In this document: positions 1-7,461 of the stretch, piece after piece
Numbering within the stretch: the stretch's first letter is position 1
Layout: each line of letters begins with the position of its first letter
Source: Marinagarivorans sp. UBA5868
GTDB taxonomy: Bacteria > Pseudomonadota > Gammaproteobacteria > Pseudomonadales > Cellvibrionaceae
DNA: 13,751 nucleotides
Assembly: GCA_002432095.1 (NCBI GenBank)
Contig: DJFQ01000191.1
Span: 1 to 13,751 of the forward strand
Reading direction: 5' to 3'
The notes under the pieces: model-generated
Databases searched by the model: none
Told to the model about the DNA's origin: nothing
The model's input: the letters and a program-made list of their open reading frames with translations, nothing else
Made by a program: the position numbers and the translations under genes

Positions 1-5
1 GAAAT

Positions 6-662
6 ATGAATATTACACCTGTCAAACTGCAAGTCTTTCTAAATAAAACCCGACATCTCGATTTTGTTGCACCACTGGGATTTAGACTGTATTTAGCGCC
101 AATTTTTCTCGCCGCCGGCTTAACAAAATTTGCCGCCTTTGAGGATACGGTTGATTGGTTCGGCAACCCGGACTGGGGACTCGGTTTGCCCTTCCCTGCG
201 CTGCTCGCCTTCCTGGCTACCGCAACGGAAATTATAGGCGCAATTGCACTGTTACTGGGATTGGCCGTTCGCTGGATAGCCGGTCCGTTAATGGTAACCA
301 TGTTGGTCGCCGCGGTCAGTGTTCATTGGGATAATGGTTGGTTTGCGGTCGCGCCCAGTAACCCCTCAACCAGCATGGCGGCGGTGCTTGCTCCGGTTGG
401 ATTACCCGGCGCGGAGGACAGCTTGCGCAACAGCGCTGAAGTCGGTGAGCGTCTCAACCGTATTCGCGCCCTGTTAAGAGAACACGGCAATTACCAATGG
501 TTAACGGATAAAGGCAATATCGTCATACTCAACAACGGCATCGAATTTGCCGTCACCTACTTCCTGATGCTACTGAGCCTGTTCTTTACCGGCGGCGGCC
601 GCTTTGTGAGCTTGGATTATTGGCTTGGCAGACGATTCAGTCCCAATCAACCCTATCCATAA
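6..662 (+). CDS. DoxX-family membrane protein, HvfX-like
   Basis: A 218-residue integral membrane protein with four likely membrane helices at about residues 19-42, 62-88, 89-108 and 177-196. The first helix has the DoxX pattern of a basic/polar entry followed by LAPIFLAAGLTKF. The stretch WFGNPDWGLGLPFP (51-64) and the segment HGNYQWLTDKGNIVILNNGI (160-179) resemble what I remember of HvfX, the DoxX-type member of gene clusters for copper-binding modified peptides (with DUF2282, DUF692 and DUF2063 partners). A hydrophilic loop of roughly 65 residues (109-175) separates helices 3 and 4 and is longer than in minimal DoxX proteins. Those partner genes, if present, would lie upstream, outside the window. 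Only five bases precede the ATG, so the ribosome binding site cannot be judged. The DoxX fold call is firm; the HvfX assignment and any copper role are inferred. Confidence 0.8.
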   Translation: MNITPVKLQVFLNKTRHLDFVAPLGFRLYLAPIFLAAGLTKFAAFEDTVDWFGNPDWGLGLPFPALLAFLATATEIIGAIALLLGLAVRWIAGPLMVTMLVAAVSVHWDNGWFAVAPSNPSTSMAAVLAPVGLPGAEDSLRNSAEVGERLNRIRALLREHGNYQWLTDKGNIVILNNGIEFAVTYFLMLLSLFFTGGGRFVSLDYWLGRRFSPNQPYP

Positions 663-699
663 TCCAAGTACCGCTGCGACCAGCCCGGCTATAGCCCTT

Positions 700-708
700 T
701 GCTATACT
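700..708 (+). promoter_or_regulatory. Possible extended -10 promoter element for the hybrid kinase gene
   Basis: TGCTATACT at 700-708 fits an extended -10 box (TG, one base, TATACT). It lies in the 83-base gap after the DoxX gene, which would put transcription start near 715 and give a leader of about 30 bases. No -35 box is recognisable at the right distance, which extended -10 promoters can tolerate. This is a pattern match only. Confidence 0.3.
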
Positions 709-745
709 TCAAAAATTACGCCGGGCACCACAAAAAGGACGCGCA

Positions 746-3394
746 ATGAACGTTGCGGCACTGGGCAGCACCCCACAAACCTACGAAAAAAAGTCGAATT
801 TTGTTGTCCGCCAGGGCACCTGCATCGTTGCCGTATTGATCCATCTGTCCCTGTTCTGGGGTCAAGGCAGTATCGCGCTTTGGATATTTGTATTTTTTCA
901 GGGCCTGCTTTACGCCCCCGCGTTGCACTTGCTCCCCATCCTGCGCCGCAATGCCAATCACAATCTGCTGATTGATACGGTGCTTCACAGCTTTTGTTTG
1001 GGGCTCTGGGGCTTCAATCTTCATTTGGTGGCCTGCTTTATCGCCGGGGCGTGCATCATCAACATGGCAGCAGGAGGACAGTCCGCGCTGATGCGGGCGG
1101 CGGTCATGTTTGTCATTGGCGCCATCGCTGGCGGTGCCATCTCCGGTTTTCACTACCGAGCAGATCTGCCTATTTGGACACAGGCCATTACCACAGCCAG
1201 TTTATTGATGTTTATGGCCGTGCTGGGGCTTAAAATTTATAAAATCAATTCCCGCCTGCGAAAAGTGCGCAACGGCCTGCAACAGCAGCGGGAAGAGTTA
1301 TTGGACCTCAATACGCTCGCCCTCGCAGTCAATGCCCACCTGGATATCGACATCATCATGAAAAGCGTAATGCAGACCATGGAGCGGCTGCACCCGTTTG
1401 AGGCGCTATATATTCTCGGCTTTGATGAAGCCGGACAACGCTTGGAAGTGCTGGGTATTTACGGCTCTACCATCACCGCCAAAGAACACGCAGCCTTTCT
1501 GCGCTTTAAATTTGATGTGGTGCGTGATCGCCACAGCTTATTCGTCAAAGTGTTACTCAAACGCAAAGCGGTTTGCATTCCGCATATCACCGAAGCGATG
1601 GTGCGCGAGGGTGATCGGATCGACTACGATCTTTTCAGCGTTAAACCCAGTGTTTCTATCGCCTATTTTCCTGTTTTCGTAAAAGACAAAGTCATCGCAG
1701 GCGCGGCATTTATCAATTACGAGAAGCGATTTGAACTGAGCAAAAACGATATGGATCGCATCCAGCAATTGCTTGTTCAAGTGGGCACCGCCGTGCGCAA
1801 CGCGACTCTTTTTCACGAGCTGACGATCGCCAAGGAAAAGGCGGAAATCGCTCAGCAAAAAGCGCAGGCTTCCGAAGAAACCAAAAGCCGGTTTTTGGCA
1901 AATATGAGCCACGAAATTCGCACGCCGCTCACCGCAATCATGGGCTATTCGGAAGCGCTCGCCGAAGAAGGAATTACCGATGAAGAGCGCAATAACTTTG
2001 TCGGCTACATCCTGCGCAGCGGAAAACATCTGCTGAGCATGATCAATGACATTCTCGATATTTCAAAAATCGAAGCTCGTAAAATTGAGGTAGAACACCT
2101 AGCGTGCAGTCTGCTCGAAATTTTATGCGATATCGACTCGTATATGAAAATAAAAACGCGGGAGAAAAACCTTCAATATACCCTCAAAATTGATTTTCCC
2201 ATTCCCGCCACGCTGCTTACGGACCCAACAAGAGTCAAACAAATTCTATTGAACATGTGCAACAACGCGGTGAAATTCACCAATCAAGGAGCCATTACCA
2301 TTAATGTGCGCATGCAGGCCAATCAACAGCTGCGCATTGCCGTAGCCGATACAGGCATTGGTATAGGCGATCACGAAAAAAGCCGGATTTTCAATGCTTT
2401 TGATCAAGCCGACACATCCACCACGCGATTGTTTGGCGGCACAGGATTGGGGTTGTATATATCAAAAAATCTCGCCCAACTCCTGGGTGGAGACTTGACC
2501 TTCGATAGCGAAAAAGGCGTCGGCAGCAATTTTATTCTGCGGCTGCCGGTTGGCTCCACTGACGTGCCGTTCGTTCGCCATGAGGAAGATTTCGAACAAC
2601 AAATGGCAGAGGTACTCGACGCCAAAACCTACGGCGGCGTCACACGGCTGCACGGCACCGCTCTGGTGGCGGAAGACAATCAGGAAAATCAGCGACTGGT
2701 TGAGCGCTTATTGCGGCAAGCGGGAATGGAGGTCGACCTTGTCAACAATGGCGCCAAGGCCGTAGAAGCAGCGCGTCAAAAACGCTATTCGCTGATTTTG
2801 ATGGATATCCAAATGCCCATCATGGGCGGGCAAGAGGCGGCGCAAATAATGCAAACAGAGGGCGTTAGCGCGCCGATTGTCGCGTTTACCGCAAATGTTA
2901 TGAAACACCAGCTGGAAGAATACGTGCAGCTGGGATTTGCAGGAGTAGTGGAAAAACCGATCATTCGCGAAAAATTTTTTGTCACCTTAAAACAGCTGAT
3001 ACGCCCCGCGACTCCGGGCACATGCCGGGTTTTAGTGGCAGAAGATAATGAAGTTAACCAAATGATTCTTTTCCGCCACATTACCAAAGCCAACGAAAAT
3101 GCCGAAGTATCGTTGGCATCAAACGGCGAAGCAGCACTGGACCTTGTGCGAAAACAACGATTCGATTTAATTCTGATGGATATGGAAATGCCGGTGATGG
3201 ACGGATTAACCGCAACCAAGCGCATCCGCGCCCTCGGCGATGACACGCCTCTTTATATAGTGTCGGGCAATGTCAGCCGTGAAGATCGGGAGCTTAGCCA
3301 GCAAGCCGGCGCAACCGGACATATCGCCAAACCACTGGACCGCGAGCAAATTCGCAGCCTCGTACAAAACCTTTCAATTGGATCGGCATCCTAA
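746..3394 (+). CDS. Hybrid sensor histidine kinase: MASE2-like membrane region, GAF, HisKA, HATPase, two receiver domains
   Basis: An 882-residue inner-membrane hybrid kinase. Residues 25-165 form a multi-helix membrane region with MASE2-like signatures (NLLIDT, GFNLHLV, NMAAGGQ). A short coiled coil (about 165-187) leads to a GAF-like domain (about 188-354). The HisKA dimerisation helix follows, with phospho-acceptor His389 in the MSHEIRTP motif. The ATPase domain has an N box near N503-N507, a G1 box with D535 (DTGIGIG) and a G2 box at 564-570 (GGTGLGL). Receiver 1 (about 637-750) has acidic E643/D644, acceptor D687, T715 and K737. Receiver 2 (about 760-875) has E766/D767, acceptor D812, S840 and K862. 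All catalytic residues are present, so it should be active. No HPt domain is visible, so a separate phosphotransfer protein is likely if a full relay exists. The start is supported by AAAAAGGA about six bases upstream. The signal sensed is unknown. Confidence 0.92.
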   Translation: MNVAALGSTPQTYEKKSNFVVRQGTCIVAVLIHLSLFWGQGSIALWIFVFFQGLLYAPALHLLPILRRNANHNLLIDTVLHSFCLGLWGFNLHLVACFIAGACIINMAAGGQSALMRAAVMFVIGAIAGGAISGFHYRADLPIWTQAITTASLLMFMAVLGLKIYKINSRLRKVRNGLQQQREELLDLNTLALAVNAHLDIDIIMKSVMQTMERLHPFEALYILGFDEAGQRLEVLGIYGSTITAKEHAAFLRFKFDVVRDRHSLFVKVLLKRKAVCIPHITEAMVREGDRIDYDLFSVKPSVSIAYFPVFVKDKVIAGAAFINYEKRFELSKNDMDRIQQLLVQVGTAVRNATLFHELTIAKEKAEIAQQKAQASEETKSRFLANMSHEIRTPLTAIMGYSEALAEEGITDEERNNFVGYILRSGKHLLSMINDILDISKIEARKIEVEHLACSLLEILCDIDSYMKIKTREKNLQYTLKIDFPIPATLLTDPTRVKQILLNMCNNAVKFTNQGAITINVRMQANQQLRIAVADTGIGIGDHEKSRIFNAFDQADTSTTRLFGGTGLGLYISKNLAQLLGGDLTFDSEKGVGSNFILRLPVGSTDVPFVRHEEDFEQQMAEVLDAKTYGGVTRLHGTALVAEDNQENQRLVERLLRQAGMEVDLVNNGAKAVEAARQKRYSLILMDIQMPIMGGQEAAQIMQTEGVSAPIVAFTANVMKHQLEEYVQLGFAGVVEKPIIREKFFVTLKQLIRPATPGTCRVLVAEDNEVNQMILFRHITKANENAEVSLASNGEAALDLVRKQRFDLILMDMEMPVMDGLTATKRIRALGDDTPLYIVSGNVSREDRELSQQAGATGHIAKPLDREQIRSLVQNLSIGSAS

Positions 3395-3516
3395 CAATGA
3401 ACAGGTTTGACTTGCCGGAAATCAAATTTCTACGAGACTTAAAAAGAACACTCGTGAAACATTAGTATGATGGCGCTTGCCAAAGGCATATCGACCTAAG
3501 CATTCGGAGCGAAATT

Positions 3517-4623
3517 ATGAGAGTGGGAATCCTTACTGGCGGCGGGGACTGTTCAAGCCTCAACGCCGCAATCAGTGGTGTTGCGAAAACCTTAATCGAA
3601 ACCGCAAAAGCGGAGGTTGTGGGTATTGAGGACGGATTTCTCGGCATGATCGAAAGGCGTGCACAACCGCTGGTTCGGGCCGACTGCCTTGGCCTGATCC
3701 AGTCTGGCGGCACTATCCTAGGCACCTGTAACCGGTCCTCGCCTCTCAATTACAAAGGCCAGGACGTGTCTGGCTCCGTCATGGATTTTTATCGCGAGCT
3801 GGGGCTTGATTGCATCGTCGCACTTGGCGGCGACGGCACTATGTCGCTTTGCCACGAGTTGAGCCAGCGCGGCATGAACTTCGTCGGCATTCCCAAAACC
3901 ATCGATAACGACTTAATGCATACCGACCGCAGCTTTGGCTTCGATACGGCGGTGGGGATCGTCGCCGAAGCCATGGATCGCCTGCACACCACGGCGCGCA
4001 GTCACGGGCGAGTGATGATTGTGGAGACCATGGGTCGCTACGCCGGTTGGATCGCGTTGTACGGCGGCGTCGCCGGTGACGCAGACATGATTCTTATGCC
4101 GGAATTTCCCTATGATCTCGACGAAGTCATTCGAGTACTGCAGCAGCGCGCCAAAACCCACCATTACTCAATGCTGGTGGTCGCCGAGGGTGCCATGCCC
4201 AAAGAAGGACAACAGGTAGTCAGCCGCAAGGTCGAAGGCAGCCCGGACCCCATCCGTCTCGGAGGCATTGGCCATTTTCTACAACAACAAATCGAGCCGC
4301 ATATACCGATGGAAGTGCGCACGACAGTACTCGGACACGTCCAGCGAGGCGGCCAACCCAGCGCGTTCGACCGTTTGTTTGCCACTAATTTGGGCTGTTA
4401 TGCTGCGCGACTGGTGATGCAGAAAGAATTCGGTCGAATGGTCAGCGTCCACAATAACTGTCTTACTTCCGTGGCTTTAGCCGACGTTGCCAACCGCACC
4501 CGCACAGTGACCCATGACGACATGACCCTGCTGAGCGCCATTTACTCTGGTGTCAGTTTCGGCGTTAGCGATATACAAAAATTGCTAACCCAGCCCGAGG
4601 CCGCCCATCCACGTTTGCGTTAA
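3517..4623 (+). CDS. 6-phosphofructokinase, group III (mixed-substrate type)
   Basis: A 368-residue cytoplasmic enzyme that phosphorylates fructose 6-phosphate to fructose 1,6-bisphosphate in glycolysis. Motifs in order: phosphate-donor loop LTGGGDCSSLNA (6-17), GGDGT (104-108), PKTIDND (126-132) with likely catalytic base D130, METMGR-type motif ETMGRYAGW (170-178), AEGA (223-226) and LGHVQRGGQPSAFDR (272-286). Length and motifs fit the group III family, which contains both ATP- and pyrophosphate-using members. Gly107 at the specificity position in GGDGT argues for ATP, since pyrophosphate enzymes usually have Asp there. Lys127 in PKTIDND is the residue found in pyrophosphate enzymes and in some ATP enzymes. 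ATP is therefore more likely but not proven. GGAG about seven bases upstream supports the ATG. The gene is followed at once by a terminator and then by convergent genes. A specific symbol (pfkA versus pfp) is withheld because of the donor ambiguity. Confidence 0.93.
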   Translation: MRVGILTGGGDCSSLNAAISGVAKTLIETAKAEVVGIEDGFLGMIERRAQPLVRADCLGLIQSGGTILGTCNRSSPLNYKGQDVSGSVMDFYRELGLDCIVALGGDGTMSLCHELSQRGMNFVGIPKTIDNDLMHTDRSFGFDTAVGIVAEAMDRLHTTARSHGRVMIVETMGRYAGWIALYGGVAGDADMILMPEFPYDLDEVIRVLQQRAKTHHYSMLVVAEGAMPKEGQQVVSRKVEGSPDPIRLGGIGHFLQQQIEPHIPMEVRTTVLGHVQRGGQPSAFDRLFATNLGCYAARLVMQKEFGRMVSVHNNCLTSVALADVANRTRTVTHDDMTLLSAIYSGVSFGVSDIQKLLTQPEAAHPRLR

Positions 4624-4624
4624 A

Positions 4625-4647
4625 AAAGCCAGCGCTAGGCTGGCTTT
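4625..4647. terminator. Bidirectional Rho-independent terminator between convergent genes
   Basis: A perfect inverted repeat AAAGCCAGC (4625-4633) / GCTGGCTTT (4639-4647) encloses a five-base loop. It begins two bases after the phosphofructokinase stop codon. On the minus strand it lies 21 bases past the stop of the sheath-like gene, and there it is followed by a run of six T, giving the better terminator in that direction. On the plus strand the T run is only three. Confidence 0.8.
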
Positions 4648-4668
4648 ATACGGTTATTACACTGTTTA

Positions 4669-6060
4669 TTAGCGATCCATGGAACGCCAGCGCTGAACCA
4701 TAACACTGTTGCTGTTCTGCATAGATTGAAGAACCGTAAATCCAACTTCTTCGAGCGCCGCTACTTTATCCTCAGGCAAATAAATTTCTGCGCAAGGCTT
4801 CAATGCCTCGTCACCATCCTCATCCCGATACACATGCAACGGCAGATTATCCAGATAACAGGCACCGAGCGTAGCACCCTCCGCCTGAGCCAACGCGAGC
4901 AACAATAGATACGCACCGTTACCCCATAAGTAGTAGTCGTGGGCGCCCGGCTGGGGCAGTTCTTCAAACGCGAAGCTGTCGATGACGGCAGTGCGTTTGC
5001 CGTAAGGCAAGCGCAATAGAACCCGCGGGCAAGCAATGAAAAACCGATCTGCAGCAGAGGATTTGCGCAGCTGCTGCCAATATTCTCCATCCGCGTCGGA
5101 CATCGTGTCGGCGAAACCCGAGTCACCACCCGCAAAAATTAATGCACCGGCACATTCCGCAAGAGCATTAAGCACTGTTAAACGTTCGTTAATATGCGCA
5201 TCGGCCAGTAGCAATTCATCCAGGATAATCACGTCGTAAGGTTTTTTACCTGCCGTGTGCTGGGCTAGATTTTGACACAGCGCGGATGCGCGCAAATCTC
5301 CCTCGGCAAACGCGAAACTTGCCAGAATTTCCGCAATGGGTGCGTCGAGTAAATGCAGATGACAACTGCGGTCCAGATCAACCCGTCGCTGAAGTAAATC
5401 AAGTCCGCGCCATGTGGCTTCCAATTTTTGAAAGGCGTCGGCGTGCATGATTTTGCGCATCACTTGCGCCATAGCCAAATCAACAGCTTCGATATATTCC
5501 GGCACCTTGGGGTGCTGTTTGGGCTCGAGATAAGGTGCGATGGTCTGCCGAATTAATTGATCCGCGAAACCGCCAGTGTTGTTGTATGTGCTTCCTGATA
5601 ACACCGAATCCAACAAATTCACTTGCACTGGCGCCGCATCGTTGGGTGTCACCGGCGTTTCGATCAAACCTTCCCCAGACAACATAGCAACCGCCTGGGA
5701 AAAATGTGCTGGGGATTTCAGTTGTTTTTTCAGCGACCTATAACGGTTAAAGAGGCTAATGTTGTCGTAAAGATGATCTGGATGCATATCCTGCAAACAG
5801 GAAAAGCGCACCGGCTCTTCATCAAAAGGCAGTTTGACGGCCACTCCAAGACGGGAAAAAACCTCATCGAAGGTATCGGTGTCGACACGCAAATGTTTGC
5901 GTTGGAGTAGCGGCTGCGTCCGCGGCGCAGCGCCCGCGAAATCGCCCACCACCAAAACTTGCAACGGTTTTTTGTCTGTATCACCGCGCTGTCGCGATGA
6001 AGACGTTTTATCTCCATCAAAAACCATCACACCGGATTGAACTCGTATACCCGCCACCAC
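4669..6060 (-). CDS. Compact TssB-TssC fusion-like type VI secretion sheath-domain protein
   Basis: A 463-residue soluble protein. Residues about 30-130 resemble the small sheath protein TssB/VipA: LQVLVVGDF (33-41), then a variable loop, then LQDMHPDHLYDNISLF (89-104). Residues about 148-463 resemble the N-terminal part of the large sheath protein TssC/VipB: QKLEATWRGLDLL (211-223), RVLLRLPYGKRT (346-357), FAFEEL (363-368), YLWGNGAYLL (377-386) and GFTVLQ (440-445). The chain ends where normal TssC (about 490 residues) would begin its C-terminal domain, which builds much of the sheath interlock. Assembly into an ordinary contractile tube is therefore doubtful. It is the second gene of a pair with the tandem-FHA gene, and no other type VI gene is in the window. 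Two GTG codons occur in tandem. AAGGAG (6064-6069) is three bases from the first (6060) and six from the second (6057), so 6057 may be the true start. The family relation is fairly firm; the function is unknown. Confidence 0.75.
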   Translation of the reverse strand: MVAGIRVQSGVMVFDGDKTSSSRQRGDTDKKPLQVLVVGDFAGAAPRTQPLLQRKHLRVDTDTFDEVFSRLGVAVKLPFDEEPVRFSCLQDMHPDHLYDNISLFNRYRSLKKQLKSPAHFSQAVAMLSGEGLIETPVTPNDAAPVQVNLLDSVLSGSTYNNTGGFADQLIRQTIAPYLEPKQHPKVPEYIEAVDLAMAQVMRKIMHADAFQKLEATWRGLDLLQRRVDLDRSCHLHLLDAPIAEILASFAFAEGDLRASALCQNLAQHTAGKKPYDVIILDELLLADAHINERLTVLNALAECAGALIFAGGDSGFADTMSDADGEYWQQLRKSSAADRFFIACPRVLLRLPYGKRTAVIDSFAFEELPQPGAHDYYLWGNGAYLLLLALAQAEGATLGACYLDNLPLHVYRDEDGDEALKPCAEIYLPEDKVAALEEVGFTVLQSMQNSNSVMVQRWRSMDR

Positions 6061-6063
6061 AAA

Positions 6064-6069
6064 CTCCTT
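6064..6069 (-). promoter_or_regulatory. Strong ribosome binding site deciding between tandem GTG starts
   Basis: On the minus strand AAGGAG (6069 to 6064) is followed by TTT and then GTGGTG. Spacing is three bases to the GTG at 6060 and six to the GTG at 6057. The second spacing is closer to the usual optimum. Confidence 0.6.
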
Positions 6070-6111
6070 ATTTATTGAACGTTACAGAACGTTTATCGAC
6101 CGTTACAGAAC
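6070..6111 (-). repeat. 21-bp tandem duplication across the stop codon of the FHA gene
   Basis: Two adjacent 21-base units, 6070-6090 and 6091-6111, match at 18 of 21 positions and share CGTTACAGAAC exactly. On the minus strand each unit begins GTTCTGTAACG. The first unit carries the last two sense codons (Val, Leu) and the TAA of the FHA gene. The second repeats the same Val-Leu-TAA in the same frame just before the ribosome binding site of the next gene. Confidence 0.85.
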
Positions 6112-6918
6112 CCGAAAAATCATTTTGATATTGCCGATCGCAATGACAGCGCCATTTTCAAAAACAGTGCGGGTAACTTTTTTGCCATTGACGGAGATGC
6201 CATTGGTGGACCGATTATCTTGAATTTCCCAGTAACCGTTTTCCCAGCGAATAACCGCATGAAGATTGGAAACGGTAGGATCTTCAAGTACCACATCGCA
6301 AAGTTGACTGCGGCCAAGGCTCCATTCGCGGTCTACACCCACTGGCAATTTGAGCTCAATGAGCGTGCCTTTTTTGACACCGGATTTCACCAGTAAAACC
6401 GCCGGGGTGCGGTTGGCATCCAAGGGCTTTTTCCCCAGCGCCCGCGCCATAAATTGGGAATTATTATCTTCTGCAGGTTCTTTAACGCTCGCTTCACTAT
6501 CAGGCAAACTGACAATGCGAAAAAAAGAGGATTCGATCATCGTTCGATTATTGTTGCTTTCAGCACCCAAACCGGGAAACTGGCCCGATTCGAATACGTC
6601 ATAAGCCGCTTGTTCTTCGCCTAACTCCAGGTCTATAAAAACAAATTTTTCGTCGCCAATGGTGATCACATCGCCATGCTTGAGTCGCGTCGGACGGGCG
6701 ATGCGCATGGTATTCACAAAGGTACCATTGGTGGATTCCAAATCTTTAAGCAGCACGGTCTCCGCATCAACCACAAGTACGGATGCGTGATGACGGGATA
6801 GCAGACCGGAATCGACGCGGATATCACATTGCGAGCTTCGCCCGATCAGAATGGATGCTTTGTCGAGGATATGGGTTTGATCCGAACGGAGACTTTTCAA
6901 ACGGAATTTTGTCTGCAT
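6103..6918 (-). CDS. Tandem FHA-domain protein
   Basis: A 271-residue soluble protein with two forkhead-associated domains, which bind phosphothreonine peptides. FHA1 (about 5-95) has GR at 26-27, SRHHA (41-45) and STNGTFVN (62-69). FHA2 (about 174-271) has GR at 202-203, SNLHAVI (217-223) and RSTNGISVNG (236-245). The phosphopeptide-binding Arg, Ser and Asn residues are present in both. A linker of about 75 residues (100-173), rich in Ser, Asn and Glu, joins them and could be a phosphorylation target. No membrane segment or catalytic domain is visible. The gene lies 42 bases before the sheath-like gene on the same strand, so the two are probably co-transcribed. FHA proteins (Fha1/TagH) take part in phosphorylation control of type VI secretion, which fits this pairing, but no Ser/Thr kinase or phosphatase lies in the window. 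The ATG at 6918 lacks a strong ribosome binding site; translation may be modest. Confidence 0.88.
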   Translation of the reverse strand: MQTKFRLKSLRSDQTHILDKASILIGRSSQCDIRVDSGLLSRHHASVLVVDAETVLLKDLESTNGTFVNTMRIARPTRLKHGDVITIGDEKFVFIDLELGEEQAAYDVFESGQFPGLGAESNNNRTMIESSFFRIVSLPDSEASVKEPAEDNNSQFMARALGKKPLDANRTPAVLLVKSGVKKGTLIELKLPVGVDREWSLGRSQLCDVVLEDPTVSNLHAVIRWENGYWEIQDNRSTNGISVNGKKVTRTVFENGAVIAIGNIKMIFRVL

Positions 6919-7104
6919 TTAAAATACCCGAGGTTCGTGAGCGGGAAGACAATAGCCGTGGATCAAAACTTGAAAAATTTTGGCCGAGTCGCGCTTATTG
7001 TTATACAAACATTCAGCAAGTTAAATGGAAAAGAACGCCAGCTAGTTTAACGAGGAAAAACCAGCTCGCCCGACGACCCACCAACGAGGTCCAGGCAATT
7101 GGAT

Positions 7105-7461
7105 TTATGAATCCTGACGCAACAGAGAGAGGATTTCTTCAAGCTCAGCGATGATGGATTCGGTTTTCGGTTCACCGTGTCCATCAATACGACTGTCGGC
7201 ATTCAATTGTTGGCGGGCGCCGCCAATGGTGAAGCCCTGCTCGTACAACAGCGAGCGGATTTGCCGAATGGTCAGTACATCCTGGCGTTGATAATAACGA
7301 CGGTTGCCCCGGCGCTTCACCGGCTTGAGTTGTGGAAACTCCTGCTCCCAATAACGCAAGACATGCGGTTTTACCGCGCACAGCTCACTGACCTCACCGA
7401 TGGTGAAATAGCGCTTGCCGGGAATAACCGGCAACTCATTGTTGTGGCTTGCTTCCAACAT
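7105..7461 (-). CDS. Short MerR-family transcriptional regulator
   Basis: A 118-residue DNA-binding protein. The N-terminal MerR helix-turn-helix is at about 18-42 ([20 protein letters not shown]), followed by the wing [14 protein letters not shown] (49-62) and the second helical pair to about residue 86. After this only a short tail with a helical end (about 100-115) remains. The metal- or drug-binding effector domain and long coiled coil of classical MerR proteins are missing. This short form next to ihfA is a conserved arrangement in Pseudomonas-like gammaproteobacteria. The ATG lies inside the 3' end of ihfA, with a 26-base overlap, and GGAAG upstream of it is within ihfA coding sequence. 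This suggests coupled translation. The overlap is supported because the N-terminus ([17 protein letters not shown]) resembles remembered orthologues. Target genes are unknown. Confidence 0.93.
   Translation of the reverse strand: MLEASHNNELPVIPGKRYFTIGEVSELCAVKPHVLRYWEQEFPQLKPVKRRGNRRYYQRQDVLTIRQIRSLLYEQGFTIGGARQQLNADSRIDGHGEPKTESIIAELEEILSLLRQDS

Noticed and set aside
687..696. Perfect 10-base palindrome GGCTATAGCC just before the hybrid kinase gene
   Set aside because: A stem of three pairs is too short for a terminator, and a lone 10-base palindrome is expected by chance at this scale; no second copy was seen.
3395..3516. Possible phosphofructokinase promoters: TTGACT at 3412-3417 and TATGAT at 3466-3471
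   Set aside because: The TTGACT lacks a good -10 box at 17 or 18 bases, and the TATGAT lacks a -35 box. They are too far apart to serve one another.
6919..7104. The 186-base gap between merR and the FHA gene, examined for a tRNA-Pro (often found after merR in Pseudomonas-like genomes), a terminator or a promoter
   Set aside because: No T-loop signature or cloverleaf could be found on either strand. A minus-strand TATAAC (7000-7005) lacks a -35 partner at proper spacing, and no strong hairpin with T run is present. I see nothing firm in it.
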